Below are positions 10,822 to 22,342 of a stretch of 64,000 nucleotides of DNA, in pieces. A program made the position numbers and the translations under genes. The stretch covers positions 1,421,001-1,485,000 of the forward strand of contig CAJNDT010004557.1 of assembly GCA_905221615.1 (NCBI GenBank). The letters are read 5' to 3'. This DNA is from Symbiodinium sp. CCMP2592 (Eukaryota > Sar > Dinophyceae > Suessiales > Symbiodiniaceae). The stretch's first letter is position 1; every line of letters starts with the position of its first letter. Under the pieces are notes generated by a model. It searched no databases and was not told the DNA's origin. It worked only from the letters and a program-made list of their open reading frames with translations.

Positions 10822-10923
10822 ACCTATAGTCTCCATTGTAGTTCCTTTTTTTGGTGTAACCAATTCTATACTAGAGATCCTAAAAGGTAACCCCAAAAAG
10901 GAACTACAATGGAGACTATAGGT
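10822..10923. repeat. MITE-like family A, copy 2
   Basis: The arms ACCTATAGTCTCCATTGTAG and CTACAATGGAGACTATAGGT are a perfect 20-bp inverted repeat, one of the best-preserved copies. Confidence 0.85.
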
Positions 10924-11202
10924 GGGTTTAGAGTTTTTAGGGGTTAGGGTTTAAAGTTCTCGGGGTCAGGGTTTAGGGTTTTAGGATTTAGAGTTTTAGG
11001 GGCTGCGCAGCTGCAACAGGGGATTGGGGTGAACGGGGCCTGTTCCGGGGCATAGACTTCTCCGATGCAAAAACGTCTGTCGCCAGAGGCCGAGTTACCA
11101 ACGTAGTGGGTAGTGTATGATGTGTCAGAGAGAGAGCCAGCTTAGCCTCCTCCTATACCGGTAACCGGTCTTCGAGTGGGCTTTGTGCTCAAAGCTTAAG
11201 CT

Positions 11203-11530
<328 letters not shown>

Positions 11531-11809
11531 GAGAGGGAAACCCCAACCCTAGACCCGGAGTAGCTCCTAAATCCTAAGCCAACAGCTGGAAAACCCTGCA
11601 AAACCAACCTATCCGGAGCTCTACAGAAAAGACACCTAAGCCCTGAACCAGGAGTCGAAGGTGGCCTTCGCGAAGCCCAAGTCTTCCGACACCGCCGAGG
11701 CCGGCTACCCTAAATTCCAAAACCTTGCAGAACCCTAGGACCCCGAGACCCTCAACCACAACCCTAAGGTTTCGGTGTTGAAGGTTTTCAGGGTTTTGAG
11801 GGTTTGAGG

Positions 11810-11835
11810 GGTTAGGGTTTAGGGTTTAGGGTTTT
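11810..11835 (+). repeat. Interstitial telomeric tract (TTTAGGG)
   Basis: Three consecutive TTAGGGTT units, inside a broader stretch of decayed GGGTTTGAGGGTTT words (about 11760-11860). Confidence 0.75.
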
Positions 11836-12157
11836 TGGGTTTTGAGGGTTTGAGGAGTCGGTCTTGGCCGAACAGGGTCGCCACACGTATCCAATGATCC
11901 TTTTTGGACGCTTTAGGGCTGAGGGTTTGTTTATACAATCGTCTTCTTGCGATTCTGTGTGTAAGGATAGACGATTTGTTTGTTGCTTTTAGGGGTTTCT
12001 GGATCAAGGGTTGAGTGTTGAGGTATCGAACATGAAGGTACTGAGGTTTGCCAGTGAAGCCTTACTGCCTGCGGCCCATACCCCGCCTAACACGGCAACA
12101 TACCCTGGCACATTCCCGGGATTGTTGCCCCCTTGCAGCATAAACCATAACTTAGAA

Positions 12158-12246
12158 GCTGCCCCCACCCTGTAATAGTGACTATAAGGATCATATTAGG
12201 GCCCTATCATATGCCTATTATACCACTATTACAGGGTGGGGGCAGC
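12158..12246. repeat. Perfect-arm hairpin element, family N
   Basis: The arms are GCTGCCCCCACCCTGTAATA followed by GTG, and their exact complement, a 23-bp perfect inverted repeat around a loop of about 43 bp. The flanks carry an 18-bp direct repeat with three mismatches (ATAAACCATAACTTAGAA at about 12140-12157, ATAAGTCATAACATAGAA at 12247-12264). A single copy, so recent insertion or gene conversion is possible. Confidence 0.75.
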
Positions 12247-12355
12247 ATAAGTCATAACATAGAACACCAGGATTCGCAGCAATCCGCGGTGGTCCCTCCC
12301 GTGGTTGTGCCTGCGTGCCCGAATGTTCAAAAAGCAAGCCGTCACCAAGAACAAG

Positions 12356-12456
12356 TGGGTAGTTGTCAAATTTGAGGTCGCTTTTTGGGTACCCTAAATA
12401 ATTGGTGCCGTATTGTAATAGCGATCCAAAAAGGGACCCTAATTTTGACAACCACC
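12356..12456. mobile_element. MITE family C, copy 1
   Basis: The arms GTGGGTAGTTGTCAAA and TTTTGACAACCACC are inverted. The interior GGGTACCCTAAATAATTGG matches other C copies. No clean target duplication is visible at this copy. Confidence 0.75.
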
Positions 12457-12500
12457 TGCAGAAGTCATGGCTTTGAGTTTCGCTTGGGTTCGAAGGTTAT

Positions 12501-12594
12501 TACCCATAGGCTCCATAGTAGTTCCTTCTTGGGATTACCTTATAGGATTCTAAATATGATCCCCAAAAAGGAACTACTGTGGAGCCTCTAGGTA
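12501..12594. repeat. MITE-like family A, copy 3 (variant)
   Basis: The arms TACCCATAGGCTCCATAGTA and GTGGAGCCTCTAGGTA pair with mismatches. The core is CTTATAGGATTCTAAATATG. Confidence 0.75.
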
Positions 12595-12923
12595 AAGCCT
12601 TGTTCAGTCTGGATTTGGGGACCAAGGGAGACCCAGGATTAAGCCTCACTCTCACCCTGAACCCTAACTTCACAAGCTCGCCCTGCAACGCGGGCACGTG
12701 CTTGCGAAGCCTCGATCCTGAACTAGAGGCAAGCCCCTAAACTCCTAAACCCTAAAACCCTATGCCTCCAGGGACCTGATTATGGGGTCCTAAAGGGGTC
12801 TAGGGCCCTAACTATGAGGTCCCTGAAGGGATAGGGTAACCCATAATCCCTAAACCCCAATCATGCAGGTTGAAGCCAAGCCTGAGCCCTCGAAGCCCGA
12901 AAAGCGGCTCGGGAATGCATTTG

Positions 12924-13030
12924 GGTAGTTGTCAAAATTAGGTTCCGTTTTTGGGTACCCGAAATATTAGGTGCCGTATTAAGTATATTAGGGACCCCCA
13001 AAAAGGGACCATAATGTTGACAACCACCCA
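12924..13030. mobile_element. MITE family C, copy 2, 4-bp target duplication ATTT
   Basis: The ends are GGGTAGTTGTCAAAATTAGG and AATGTTGACAACCACCC. ATTT occurs at 12920-12923 and again at 13031-13034. Confidence 0.8.
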
Positions 13031-13626
13031 TTTGTTGTCAGCTCCTTCAAAAGATCTCTGCGGCGTCCTTCAAGGGCTCCTTACTAAACTCCTTTCAGGG
13101 ATCTATTTAAGGGATCTACAAGGGATGCATAAGGGTTCCAGGTTTAAGCTCGGCGCCTCGGTCCCTGGCATATGCGTAGTCCAGGTGTTAAAGGGTATAA
13201 ATGGTACAAGGGTTTAGGGTTTAGGGTATGCGTAGTCCAGGTGTAAAGGGTTTACGGGATGAAGACCGGCAGAGGAGCAAGTGCTGGCAGTCATCAAGTC
13301 CGGTTTCAAAAAGGGTTTACGGGATCTACATCAAGTGACTTAGAAGTGTTTGTAGTTTGGAAGTTTTACATGTGCTTGTTCTAACCTCAAGGGTCCATGT
13401 GCCCATCTTGTCTGTTGTTTGGCCCTGAAGTATCTACGAAAGAAGGTACAACTCCAAGCTGGGGTTGGGTTTTTGGTTTGCTAGGATATGCGGGATTTGT
13501 GGTCAAACGGAGGTTCAGGGGTCGAGGGCTAAGAGTTCGGGAGTCAAGGGGGCTCAGCCTTTGACAAGGTGATTTGGGCTTTGCGGAGGTATAGGGTTCG
13601 GGAATGAGGATTCTTCAGCTGATTCA

Positions 13627-13734
13627 TTTGGGAGTTTCCGAACATGGGGGACCCGAATATACTACCCTACGTAGTAGGATCCTTATCATAAGGACCCCAA
13701 AATAAGGTACCCCACATTTTCGGAAACTCCCAAA
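13627..13734. repeat. MITE-like family B, copy 1 (inverted orientation)
   Basis: The arms are TTTGGGAGTTTCCGAA and TTTTCGGAAACTCCCAAA. The core CTACGTAGTAGGATCC runs opposite to the other B copies. A further right-arm fragment CATTTTCGGAAACTCCCA lies at about 13846-13863. Confidence 0.8.
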
Positions 13735-13927
13735 CCCTAAACCCTTATAGATCCCTTATAGGAACCCTTAAAGGAACCCTTCTAGATCCCTTTAAAGGTA
13801 CCCCTTAAAGGAACCCTTATAGATCCCTTTAAAGGTACCCCCCCCACATTTTCGGAAACTCCCAGTTTGGTTGCAGCTATCACTTGAGGTTTGCTGGGAT
13901 GCCGACTCTGGGTCCGGGTTGTTCTGA

Positions 13928-14088
13928 CTCCGGGCTCGGAGTCTTTAGGGTTTTGGGTTTAGGGGTTTAGGGGTTTAGGGTTTAGGGGTTTAGGGTTTAG
14001 GGTTTAGGCTGGATGCAAAAAGGGTTTAGGGTTTAGGAGTCTTTAGGGTTTAGGGGTTTAGGGTTTAGGGTTCTCCGGGCTCGGAGTC
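13928..14088 (+). repeat. Telomeric tracts bracketed by a 16-bp direct repeat
   Basis: CTCCGGGCTCGGAGTC at 13928-13943 is repeated exactly at 14073-14088. Between them are two TTTAGGG-type tracts (about 13944-14007 and 14021-14072) separated by GCTGGATGCAAAAA. The arrangement resembles an insertion that duplicated its target, or break repair with added telomeric repeats. Confidence 0.8.
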
Positions 14089-14150
14089 ATGCCGTGAACC
14101 GTAGAAGGGGGGACTGGGGCAGTTCCTGCAAAGCTGTGTGTACGTATATA

Positions 14151-14250
14151 GGTGGTTGTCAAAATAGGGGTCCCTTTTTGGGTACCCCAAATAATAAGCG
14201 CCGCATTATAGTAAGGACCCAAAAAGGGACCATAATTTTGAAAACCACTC
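14151..14250. mobile_element. MITE family C, copy 3
   Basis: The ends are GGTGGTTGTCAAAATAGGGG and CCATAATTTTGAAAACCACTC. It lies between TATA and ATAT, so the duplication is blurred by drift. Confidence 0.75.
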
Positions 14251-14332
14251 ATATGCCTAATATCGGCTTGTGCTTTATTCATATCAGCGGGCTTAAATAG
14301 CCTATCAGCCCCACAACTTGGAAAGTGCAGAC

Positions 14333-14422
14333 TTAGGGGTACTTAGAAATAGTTTTGGTTATTATAATCCCTAAGAAACAGCTAAAGTTACAATTTTTGC
14401 CAGGGTTCTAAGTTCAGTATAG
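14333..14422 (+). repeat. MITE-like family F, copy 2
   Basis: Starts TTAGGGGTACTTAGAAATAG and ends TTCTAAGTTCAGTATAG, with the shared interior CCCTAAGAAACAGCTAAAG. Confidence 0.75.
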
Positions 14423-15235
14423 TTCAGGCTGTTCGGGAAGCAGGCTGGGTTACACAGGTTTCTGGTCGCGGGCAATTGTTTGATACCGTCCTTCCTCAAG
14501 CCACCGCCAGTCCATGTTGAAATCCCGATTTCTATCTACGGTTGATGATACAAACCCTGCATTACCCATAATAACGAATATACCATGATTCCCATAGTTT
14601 ACGGTCCTTAAGCTAAGTCAGGATTTAGATCATCAGCCGTATGAGCTCTATAAGTTCTTGTTTTGTACGACCCAGAGCCGGAATCTGCTCTGTGGAGACC
14701 CCCCAAAATGTCCGGGTTGCTGAACCCCGACCCTTCAACTCAAACTGTGCTGAGTCAGCAGAGAAGCTGCACTTGAGAGTGAGGTAGCAATGCAGTGCGC
14801 TTGTTTTGGGCATGGGGCTTGTAGGCTTTGGTCTTAAAGCCCTATGACTCTTAACCCCGAGCTTTCCCTAAGGAGCTTACCCTAAAGCCCAACCCCTGAA
14901 TCGTAAGCACAGCTTGGGAAAGTGAAGTTGAGGAGCACTACGCGCCGCACCAAGGAGGCTCGTCCCCCGCGGCGAATAAGCAGGAAGTCTCATGTCAAAG
15001 TGCTTGAACTGGCGATTCTACCGAGCGGGGGGTTTTAAGGGCTTAAATGGCTTAAGGTTTTAGAGTTTAGGGTTTAGGGCTTAAGTGGCTTAAGGTCCAC
15101 GGGATTCTTGGGCTCTGACAAACCATACACCCTAAACTGTGCATTTTGCTCGGAATGAAGAAGAAGACTCCCAGTCTCTAACTTCCGCCTTCCCACACGG
15201 CCAAACCGTGGGTTTTAGAGGCTATGTAGCCACAC

Positions 15236-15338
15236 CGGAGTTTCCGCAAATAAGGGTTACCTCATTTTGGGGTCCTTATAATAAGGATCCTACTATTTAG
15301 GGTACTATAATAGGATCCCGTATTTTCGAAAACTTCCA
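15236..15338. repeat. MITE-like family B, copy 2
   Basis: The arms CGGAGTTTCCGCAAATAAGG and TATTTTCGAAAACTTCC have several mismatches, so this looks like an older copy. The core TCCTTATAATAAGGATCCTA is intact. Confidence 0.75.
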
Positions 15339-16980
15339 CGTAGAGAGCCACTGTTTAGGGTTTAGAAGGCACTGCTGTTCAGGAGTGTTGGCTAGCACAC
15401 AATCTAAGCCCATGCTGAAAAGGGTGTCATACTGTCAATGTTTGGAAGGTGCACCGAGCATGTGTTGGTGCGAATGGTTTGGGGCTCCCTGCAGCCAGGT
15501 CCGCATTGATGCAACAACAATGGTTCCAACTGATCTCTACTGGAGCATGCTCAGAGAAGGACTGCCTGAGAAGGTTTCTTGCTTTCCATGTTCTACCTAG
15601 AGCATCAGTGGCCTACTTGTATGTTACCAGAAGCTGGATAGGCAAACGCTTCACACTAGGCATGAAGAGCGTGAGCTCTAGGCTTCGGGCACACGAGACG
15701 GCCGCATGCTTGAAGCCGTTCCCGGAGGCTTAGTCAAGTTCTTCTATCGTGACGTTTTGACATCATGCCTGATTAGTCTAACTTGTTGTTTCTAATTTCG
15801 GGCCAGTGTTGGACATCTGGCGTCATCTCACACTGGCAGCTTGAGCCCAATGTGCTTCGTATGATTCAATGATGTCTAGCGTGGTGACCATGGTGTGCTC
15901 GTGGATAACGTAGGACACGAAACACAGTACACTTGCTGAAGGAAGTCTGCAACCATTACACCATGAGACTTGAATGCTCAACGGTCCATTGTTGTTAAAC
16001 CTCCGAAGCTCTTGCCCGAAAACATCGTAAGCCCACACACCCTGTCAAACCCTAAGACGCCTCAGCCCTAAACCCAACCCTTTCGGCTGTGCAGGAGAGC
16101 GTGCCAAGAATGGAGGTCAGCATCGCTTGCGGGAGCGCAGTCCCCTCGCCTGCACGAGATGATTCTGTGCTAAGTATATAAACTGTAGGTGCCCATTTAC
16201 TTGAATCCTTAAATTGCTCCAAAGCTTAATTAACCCTTACTTTGCCTAGAAGCTGGACACGTAAGTGCGCTTGAGGCCTTCTGGTCAAAAGCATCCCGCT
16301 GCCCTGCCGACCACCCTTAAATACCATTTAAGATTTAGGGGTTTAGTCATGCTACCGTCTCTTTCGACTTCCTTCAGCCCCCTGCGTCAAAATGATGCTT
16401 CTTCAGAGGTCCGGCACCGGCCTGTGACTCAAAATGGGGTTCAGGGTTTAGGGTTGATTTTTTGTTCTGGCTTGTGTTTAAACCCTAAACCCTAAACCCC
16501 ATGGTCCTTGACCGGAGAGTCAGAGTTCATTCATCCCAAAGGCCCCTGGTATAGGCACCATGGCTCGATGCCGTAACCGACCCCTGAACCCTAATGCTTT
16601 GAGGCGACTTTGGGGTATAGGTCACGTAGACGAAGAGACGGAGAGACAGAGAGAGAGAGAGGGAGCAGCCTCATGATTTCACAGTCGTATTCTCCATACT
16701 CCAATAGGCAAATTGCGGCGACTCTTGGGCTCTCTGCCTACCGAAACCCAACCTATTTCAAAGTTCGTCGATGTATCAAAGACTTAGAAGTTCATCGATG
16801 TATCAAAGACCTATAGATGCAGAACAAGCCCCACTCGCCAAAATCCCAGAAACCACTTCCTACAACACTACAGCCATAAAGCCGCAAAACCTATGAATGC
16901 TAAGCCCCGAACCCTCTGTCTGAAAGTGAGCGCCGAACCCCAGCCACAAACCCTATAATACACTATATTCACTATACTAT

Positions 16981-17087
16981 ATGGGAGTTTCCGAAAATTA
17001 GGGGGTACCTTATTCTGGGGTCCTTATAACAAGGATCCTACTATTTGGGGTACTATATTAGGGTCCCCTATTTTCGGAAACCCCCAT
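16981..17087. repeat. MITE-like family B, copy 3
   Basis: The arms ATGGGAGTTTCCGAAAATTA and TATTTTCGGAAACCCCCAT flank a core containing AACAAGGATCCTACTATTTG. Confidence 0.8.
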
Positions 17088-17338
17088 TTTTTACTACAAT
17101 GTATTGCAAGACTGAGCTCAAATCCCCCTAGCCCAATGCTAAGGTTCGCACGGCTGGTCCGACTCCCCACGCCCGCACTTAGTGAGGACCAACTGAGCCC
17201 AGGAGCACATTTTTCAGGCGTTGTTTCTAGGTTTCAGGGTTCAAGGACCAGCGACTAGCGTGTACGCGCCTATGTAGGCCATGCTATGATCCGGTTCTTG
17301 AAAGGTTTTTCGGCCATATTACTGATATTTTATAGACC

Positions 17339-17410
17339 TGAGCAGTAAAGGGCAGCAAAAGGCAGGTAAAGGGCAGTAAAGGGCAAGAAAGAGCAGTAAA
17401 GGGCAGGGCA
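17339..17410 (+). repeat. GGGCAGTAAA-type short tandem array
   Basis: About seven imperfect units of 8-10 bp (AGGGCAGTAAAGGGCAGGTAA and variants). Confidence 0.75.
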
Positions 17411-17871
17411 GGCTACGAGTAGGATCAGTGAGTCGGATGGTCTTCTTACTTTCACAGCAGCAAAACAATACCCAACAGAAACATGTGACGGAATCCTTGT
17501 GAAGCGATAGAACTCCCCCACATCATCCATGGTCTAGCCATGAACAAGAAGTTTTGACAAACGCTCGTATGTTCATTAGTGCGTTTGATGATTAAAATCG
17601 CGCCTTACGAATTCGTTCAGAGTGGGTAATTAATGGACCAACCTAGTTTGCGGTGTTTCTGAATACAATTTAGTGAGCTAGGGAGAAGGACTGTAACCCT
17701 TTACGATCGGGACATGGGGTTGAGGCTTAGGCAATTTGGGTTCGAGCTTTGGTCCAGGGTTTTGGTCGAGGCTCTGCATTCGAAGATCTCAAGCCACCGC
17801 TGTCCAACACAGTTATTTGATCACAGATACATATGTGTGTATATGTAGACATGTGTTCGCACGTGTACGTC

Positions 17872-18115
17872 TCTATATATATATATATACATACACACAC
17901 ACACACACATATATATATATAGGTACAGATGTACTTAGGCCTATAGCTACCTATCTAGCTACAAACACACATACTTGCGCACATACATACATATACATAC
18001 ATACAGGAATACATGTTCACATCCATCCATACATACCTGCGTACACAACATACACAGACACACATACACATACACACCTGCACACATCATACACAGATAC
18101 ACATACGCAGACATA
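17872..18115 (+). repeat. Compound TA/CA/CATA microsatellite
   Basis: (TA), (CA) and (CATA) runs with interruptions. Overlapping open frames are Thr/His/Tyr artefacts. Confidence 0.9.
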
Positions 18116-18319
18116 GTCCTAGGCATAGGCAGCGACATTTACGTTAACATTTACATATACGTACAAATATGTACACATTATTTCCGGTGTTTGCAGGTCT
18201 ATAGGAAGCCCATTGAAATCGTGGACCTGAAAAAGGTGCATCTTATCACCAGTTCGCTGCAAGGAGGCCCCAAGAGATCCCTGCTATGCGGGAAAGACTC
18301 CTGATCCTAATCTAGGGCT

Positions 18320-18400
18320 TACCCAAAACTCCCAAAGGAAGGTAAAATAATGGCCCAATACCCCTAAAAGGCTATTATTCTACATACTTTTGGGGTCCAG
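18320..18400. repeat. Hairpin repeat, family P, copy 1
   Basis: The short inverted pair AAAATAATGGCC / GGCTATTATTCT is flanked by ACTCCCAAAGGAAGG and TACTTTTGGGGTCCAGG. Related text occurs at about 51175-51233 and 52960-53016. Confidence 0.5.
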
Positions 18401-18956
18401 GTAAGGAGTCTAAGCTTTAGAGTTTAGACTTTTGAGGTTTTGGGTTTCCCTTCTCAATTCATGTGTTCCGAGCTTAGTGGCTTCTGGTCTTTCCAATCAC
18501 GGCAAGAGTCAAGGACTACAGACTGTAGCATCATCGCACTCAACCAGCCGTGCCCTGAACCGTCACTAGTGGAGTGCGACCTCATTCGCGCACTTGCGTT
18601 TCAACGCGCCACGGCGCCCTGCTACAGAATTCAGTCCGTTGTTGCCCTTCTAATTCTAGTTACTGGGGCGCTTTTAGTTGAGCCGCTCTAAACCCTAAAC
18701 CGTTGTGAGGGGCTATTTAAAATTTGTACTGGGCCGCAGGTCATCCAGGTAAGGCTTGAAGGCTTTGAGGCGCCGGGATCGCCGGGCTTCCTGAAATGCA
18801 GCCGCGCTGAACAAGACAAAGCAAAAGCCCAGAGCTGCAAATGGTCTTTGGTGCGCTCCAGGCTCGCCCGCGATGCTGCGAGGGTCGAGGGTGTATGTTG
18901 CTGAAGTCAGACTGAAGGTCGTGGCGAATGTTATAGTACCGTTTGTGGTTGCCTCA

Positions 18957-19028
18957 TATGGGAGTTTCCGAAAATTGGGGGTACCTTATTTTGGGGTCCT
19001 TATTCCCGCATTTTCGGAAACTCCCATA
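18957..19028. repeat. MITE-like family B, copy 4 (internally deleted)
   Basis: Both arms are perfect (TATGGGAGTTTCCGAAAAT and ATTTTCGGAAACTCCCATA), but about 30 bp of the usual core is missing. Retention of perfect arms after core loss suggests the arms, not the core, are maintained. Confidence 0.8.
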
Positions 19029-19120
19029 CCTCTGCGTCCTGTAGGCACCGAACACCCACCCCCCAAGATTTCAGCTCTTGTGGGCTCCACCATTCGAAAC
19101 GAAACCACGAGTAAGCCCTA

Positions 19121-19206
19121 CCTGTAGCCGAAAGGGCCTACCTTTTTAGGGTTCCTTATTATGGTTTCTATATATAATTCCTCAAAAAGGTAGGTCTTTT
19201 CAGGTA
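19121..19206. repeat. Hairpin repeat, family T (single copy seen)
   Basis: The arms GGGCCTACCTTTTTAGGG and CTCAAAAAGGTAGGTCTTT pair around a TA-rich loop. The outer CCTGTAGC / CAGGTACAG extends the pairing imperfectly. Confidence 0.6.
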
Positions 19207-19511
19207 CAGACCCTAAAGGCCTAGATGCCAGAATCCCAAGGCTTTCAACCCTCGAAAAAAGTGTAAGAGTGTCTTGTGGCCCATTATGTAGCGGATGGGA
19301 ATAGGAATAAGGTTTTTGCGAAAGACGCATGGCCCCTACTTTACAGTTTTCCACGTGAGCTGTTTGTTTGTCCAGTGTACCCCTCTTATGGCGGATGCTA
19401 GCGATAGAGGCCTCATGTCATATCCCGGATTGTAGGAGGTTTCGGGGCTGAGGCTAGTGGGGGTAGAACAAAAGGCCACGTAGCCAAGTGGCTGAGAGTT
19501 CATAAAAAAAG

Positions 19512-19580
19512 GAGTCTTAATAATTACCGTGCAGTAGAATGGGCCCCAAAACTCTATTCTAATTGTTAAGGCCCCTATAT
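19512..19580. repeat. MITE-like family G, short copy 2
   Basis: Starts AGTCTTAATAATTACC and ends CTATTCTAATTGTTAAGGCCCC, with GGGCCCCAAAACTC between. Part of the core is missing. Confidence 0.65.
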
Positions 19581-19972
19581 TAGAGTTTCGGATGGTGTGC
19601 CTGGACCGGCTTGTCATGAAACTTCTTTTGGGCCGGTCCTCAGCTCCTACACGGTAGAAAGCTGGGTTTCTACTATAGGGGCCTCAATAATAATTACCTG
19701 TACTCTTTTTTGGAGGGGTGCTTATTGTGGTTATAGCATAACATACTTCAAGAGCGTATTCTCGCAGGGTTTCTACAGTAGCAATTTCTACTATGGTTTG
19801 GGTCGTTCCCCACAGAAAGGCATTTAGGATCCCTTCGCGGGTGGGTCAGCAGTGCACCGGAGAACTGCGATACTTCTGTGCTGGCATCGGCATGCCTTCT
19901 CGGCAACACTCTGGATCAACCATGAGTTGCGATAGCTAAGCTTTCCGGTCGAATGATTTCAGCTTGAAGCTC

Positions 19973-20082
19973 CATTACCTATAGTCTCCATTGTAGTTCC
20001 TTTCTTTGGTTTAACCAATCATATATTAAAGATCCTATAAGGAAACCCCAAAAAGGAACTACAATGGAGACTGTAGGTAATG
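19973..20082. repeat. MITE-like family A, copy 4
   Basis: The arms CATTACCTATAGTCTCCATT and AATGGAGACTGTAGGTAATG pair over 20 bp with one mismatch. Confidence 0.85.
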
Positions 20083-20373
20083 ATGGTTAAGGGTTTGGGC
20101 GTGTGTCAAGGAGTATGGGACCAATGCATCGTAGGGAGTTGGCTTCACTCTAAAACCCAAATCCTAAACAGCACACAAACCCTTAAAGATGCTGATTTCG
20201 TGAAAAAGCATAGCATCCGGAAACTGATGCCGTGCGTAAGTTTCAGGAGGTACATGCACTGTTGATTTGATCCACATAGCAGCTTTTTGTGCACCAGAGC
20301 CCATTCAGAGTAAATCGGGACCTGAGAGCCTACTTGTGGGCCAAGTCAAATTTGGCTGTATTTTATATATGAT

Positions 20374-20484
20374 TTAGGTACGGACCCCACTCAGTTATAG
20401 TTGAATAATATTCATAGTATAGATATAGTAGGACCTTAATAGTAGCCCTATTATAGACTCTTACTGTATGGGGGCCGTACCTAG
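20374..20484. mobile_element. MITE family H, copy 2, perfect 8-bp target duplication
   Basis: The 111-bp element has ends TTAGGTACGGACCCC and GGGGGCCGTACCTAG and is flanked on both sides by TATATGAT (20366-20373 and 20485-20492). The length is identical to the copy at 9046. The duplication length points to an hAT-type transposase acting in trans; none is encoded here. Confidence 0.88.
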
Positions 20485-21789
20485 TATATGATGCAAGACC
20501 TGGGCCTGGCGACCCCCCACCGTCTCTTCATGGCAAAATCTGCTCCCCCAACTCTCCCCCCACCTGTTTCGGGCGTTGCGGTGGATGCACTCTTGCTGGG
20601 GTTCTTGACCTTTCGGCCCTGGGTAGGCAAGAACACCAGTGCTCTCTCCAAGCTTGAATTCCTGTATATGATGTGTTGGCTCCAACATGCAGCCAGGGAG
20701 AAGCTGCACGTCGCACGTTGTTCGGAGCTGTTCGTGTTGCAATTACATTCGAGTTCCTACCCATCAGCCCTGGCTGCTAAGCAGCCGGCAAACATCTACG
20801 CAGGTCGCCTTTACTTGTCAGAAGCGTTGTCATCTTTCTTAGGATTGTTGCTGCAACAGAACAGGTGGTGGTCCCCCTTCCCCAGAGAGACACTCTTCCA
20901 CATGACGATTACGTTCCAGCTACCGTTGCCATGTTTGAGACGCAAACTTGCCCTGCATGGAAAAATTGAAAGAGTCGGAGAAATGTGAAACCAACAGGTC
21001 CAACCCCTGCTACGAATGGCATTTGTGCATTTCGGGACGGTCTCATCCTCCGAAAAGAATGGTTCGATCCCTGCGACGACGGCCCTGTGAGGTGGCCCTT
21101 GCGAGGTGGGGGCAGGGGGGATACCTTGGAGAGTGTGCGGGGTTGTACTTCTGGTGTACAGCTTGTAGCACTTGCAATAGCAGGGCCAAATTCTGATTCG
21201 CTGCTACAGCAAGAAGTAGGCAATGCAAACAAGCCAAAAACTCGAAGCCGTACGATGTTCATCCCTGTCGGATGTCCAGGGTTGACGAGGAGGCGCGAAC
21301 TTGCCGGGTGCAATTCAATTGGCAACGAAGACACCATCTCATTTAGGGCTTCATTTTTCGGTTTCCGGTCGTGCTGTTTGATAGTATCGCTTTGGTTTTT
21401 TTGGGTAGCCGCCGATTTTCGAACGGTGCTACTTTCATTCCAGTACTATATCCTCAAAACACAACGAACAACTGGTTTGGGCTTCGCACCGAGCACTCCG
21501 GAGCTTCAGAGGGTAATGGATGAGGGAGAAGGTTTTAAGTTTGCCATTCCGTTCTCCTGCTACGACTGCGAGTGTTGCGCAGCCACCCACCGAACTGTCA
21601 GCTGTTGGGTGTTGGGGATAGATATCAAATTATTCTCAAATGTTTAGGCTGTAGGGGGGTTCAGGGTTTATTTGGGGTGATGTCTGCATGCAATTAAGTG
21701 TTTTGCTTCGTGCGGTCCGAACACATTCTTCTTGGCTCGGTGGCGCCCAGGAAACTGGGGAGCACCTGAATGCAGTTGCTGCTGAACGG

Positions 21790-21832
21790 GGTTTAGGGTT
21801 TAAGGGTTTAGGGTTTAGGGTTTAAGGGTGCA
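21790..21832 (+). repeat. Interstitial telomeric tract (TTTAGGG)
   Basis: About five units, with one TTTAAGGG variant at each side. Confidence 0.8.
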
Positions 21833-21845
21833 GGTAGGGTTAAGG

Positions 21846-21941
21846 GAACTCCAGAAACTTGGAATATGGTTTCAGGGTAGGATACCTTATTTACTATAAA
21901 GGATTTAGGATAATCATATTCCAACTTTCTGGCTTTTACTG
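21846..21941. repeat. MITE-like family D, copy 1
   Basis: The arms AACTCCAGAAACTTGGAATA and TATTCCAACTTTCTGG pair, with core TAGGATACCTTATTTACTAT. The element lies opposite to the copies at 26011 and 49947. Confidence 0.8.
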
Positions 21942-22288
21942 TAAGGGTGCAGGTAGGGTTGTGGGTGTATACGTGATTATACGTGTATAGGGTTTAGGCT
22001 TCGGGGCTGAGGGACTTTTGCCATGCAGCAACAACACTGCCAGCAGTGCCACCACAACCACCAACGACACCAGACCTGCTCGGCATAAGGACTATGACGA
22101 GACCACGCCATGTCTTAAGGTGAAGAGCCTAGGGCAGGATTCTACGAAGACTAATAAAAGCTAACACAGGAGACCATCCAGGGAGCGTGTCTTTGGTTGT
22201 TGGTTATGTCGTGTGTGTTTTTCATGCATGCGCACACACGCACACCCCCCCCCTCTCTCTCAATCGTTTTTGTTGTTCGATCTGTTTT

Positions 22289-22290
<2 letters not shown>

Positions 22291-22337
<47 letters not shown>
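22291..22337 (+). repeat. (TC)n microsatellite
   Basis: About 23 uninterrupted TC units. Confidence 0.95.

Positions 22338-22342
<5 letters not shown>

Larger units (their letters stand above)
13735..20373. other. Gene-free stretch with telomeric tracts and MITEs
   Basis: No gene is recognised; all open frames are under 130 codons. It holds decayed GATCCCTTTAAAGG words (13740-13845), the duplicated-flank telomeric tract at 13928-14088, MITE copies of families A, B, C, F, G, P and T, a GGGCAGTAAA tandem array (17339-17410), a 27-bp tandem duplication containing GATGTATCAAAGAC (16762-16812), and a CA/TA-rich microsatellite (17872-18115). Confidence 0.6.

Noticed and set aside
19480-19500. TAGCCAAGTGGCTGAGAG, like a tRNA-Leu/Ser A box
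   Set aside because: No B box follows within tRNA length.
20488-21647. Two overlapping plus-strand open frames of 166 and 220 codons
   Set aside because: No domain, signal or family likeness; shadow frames are open on the other strand as well, and there is no independent sign of a gene. Kept only in the region note.
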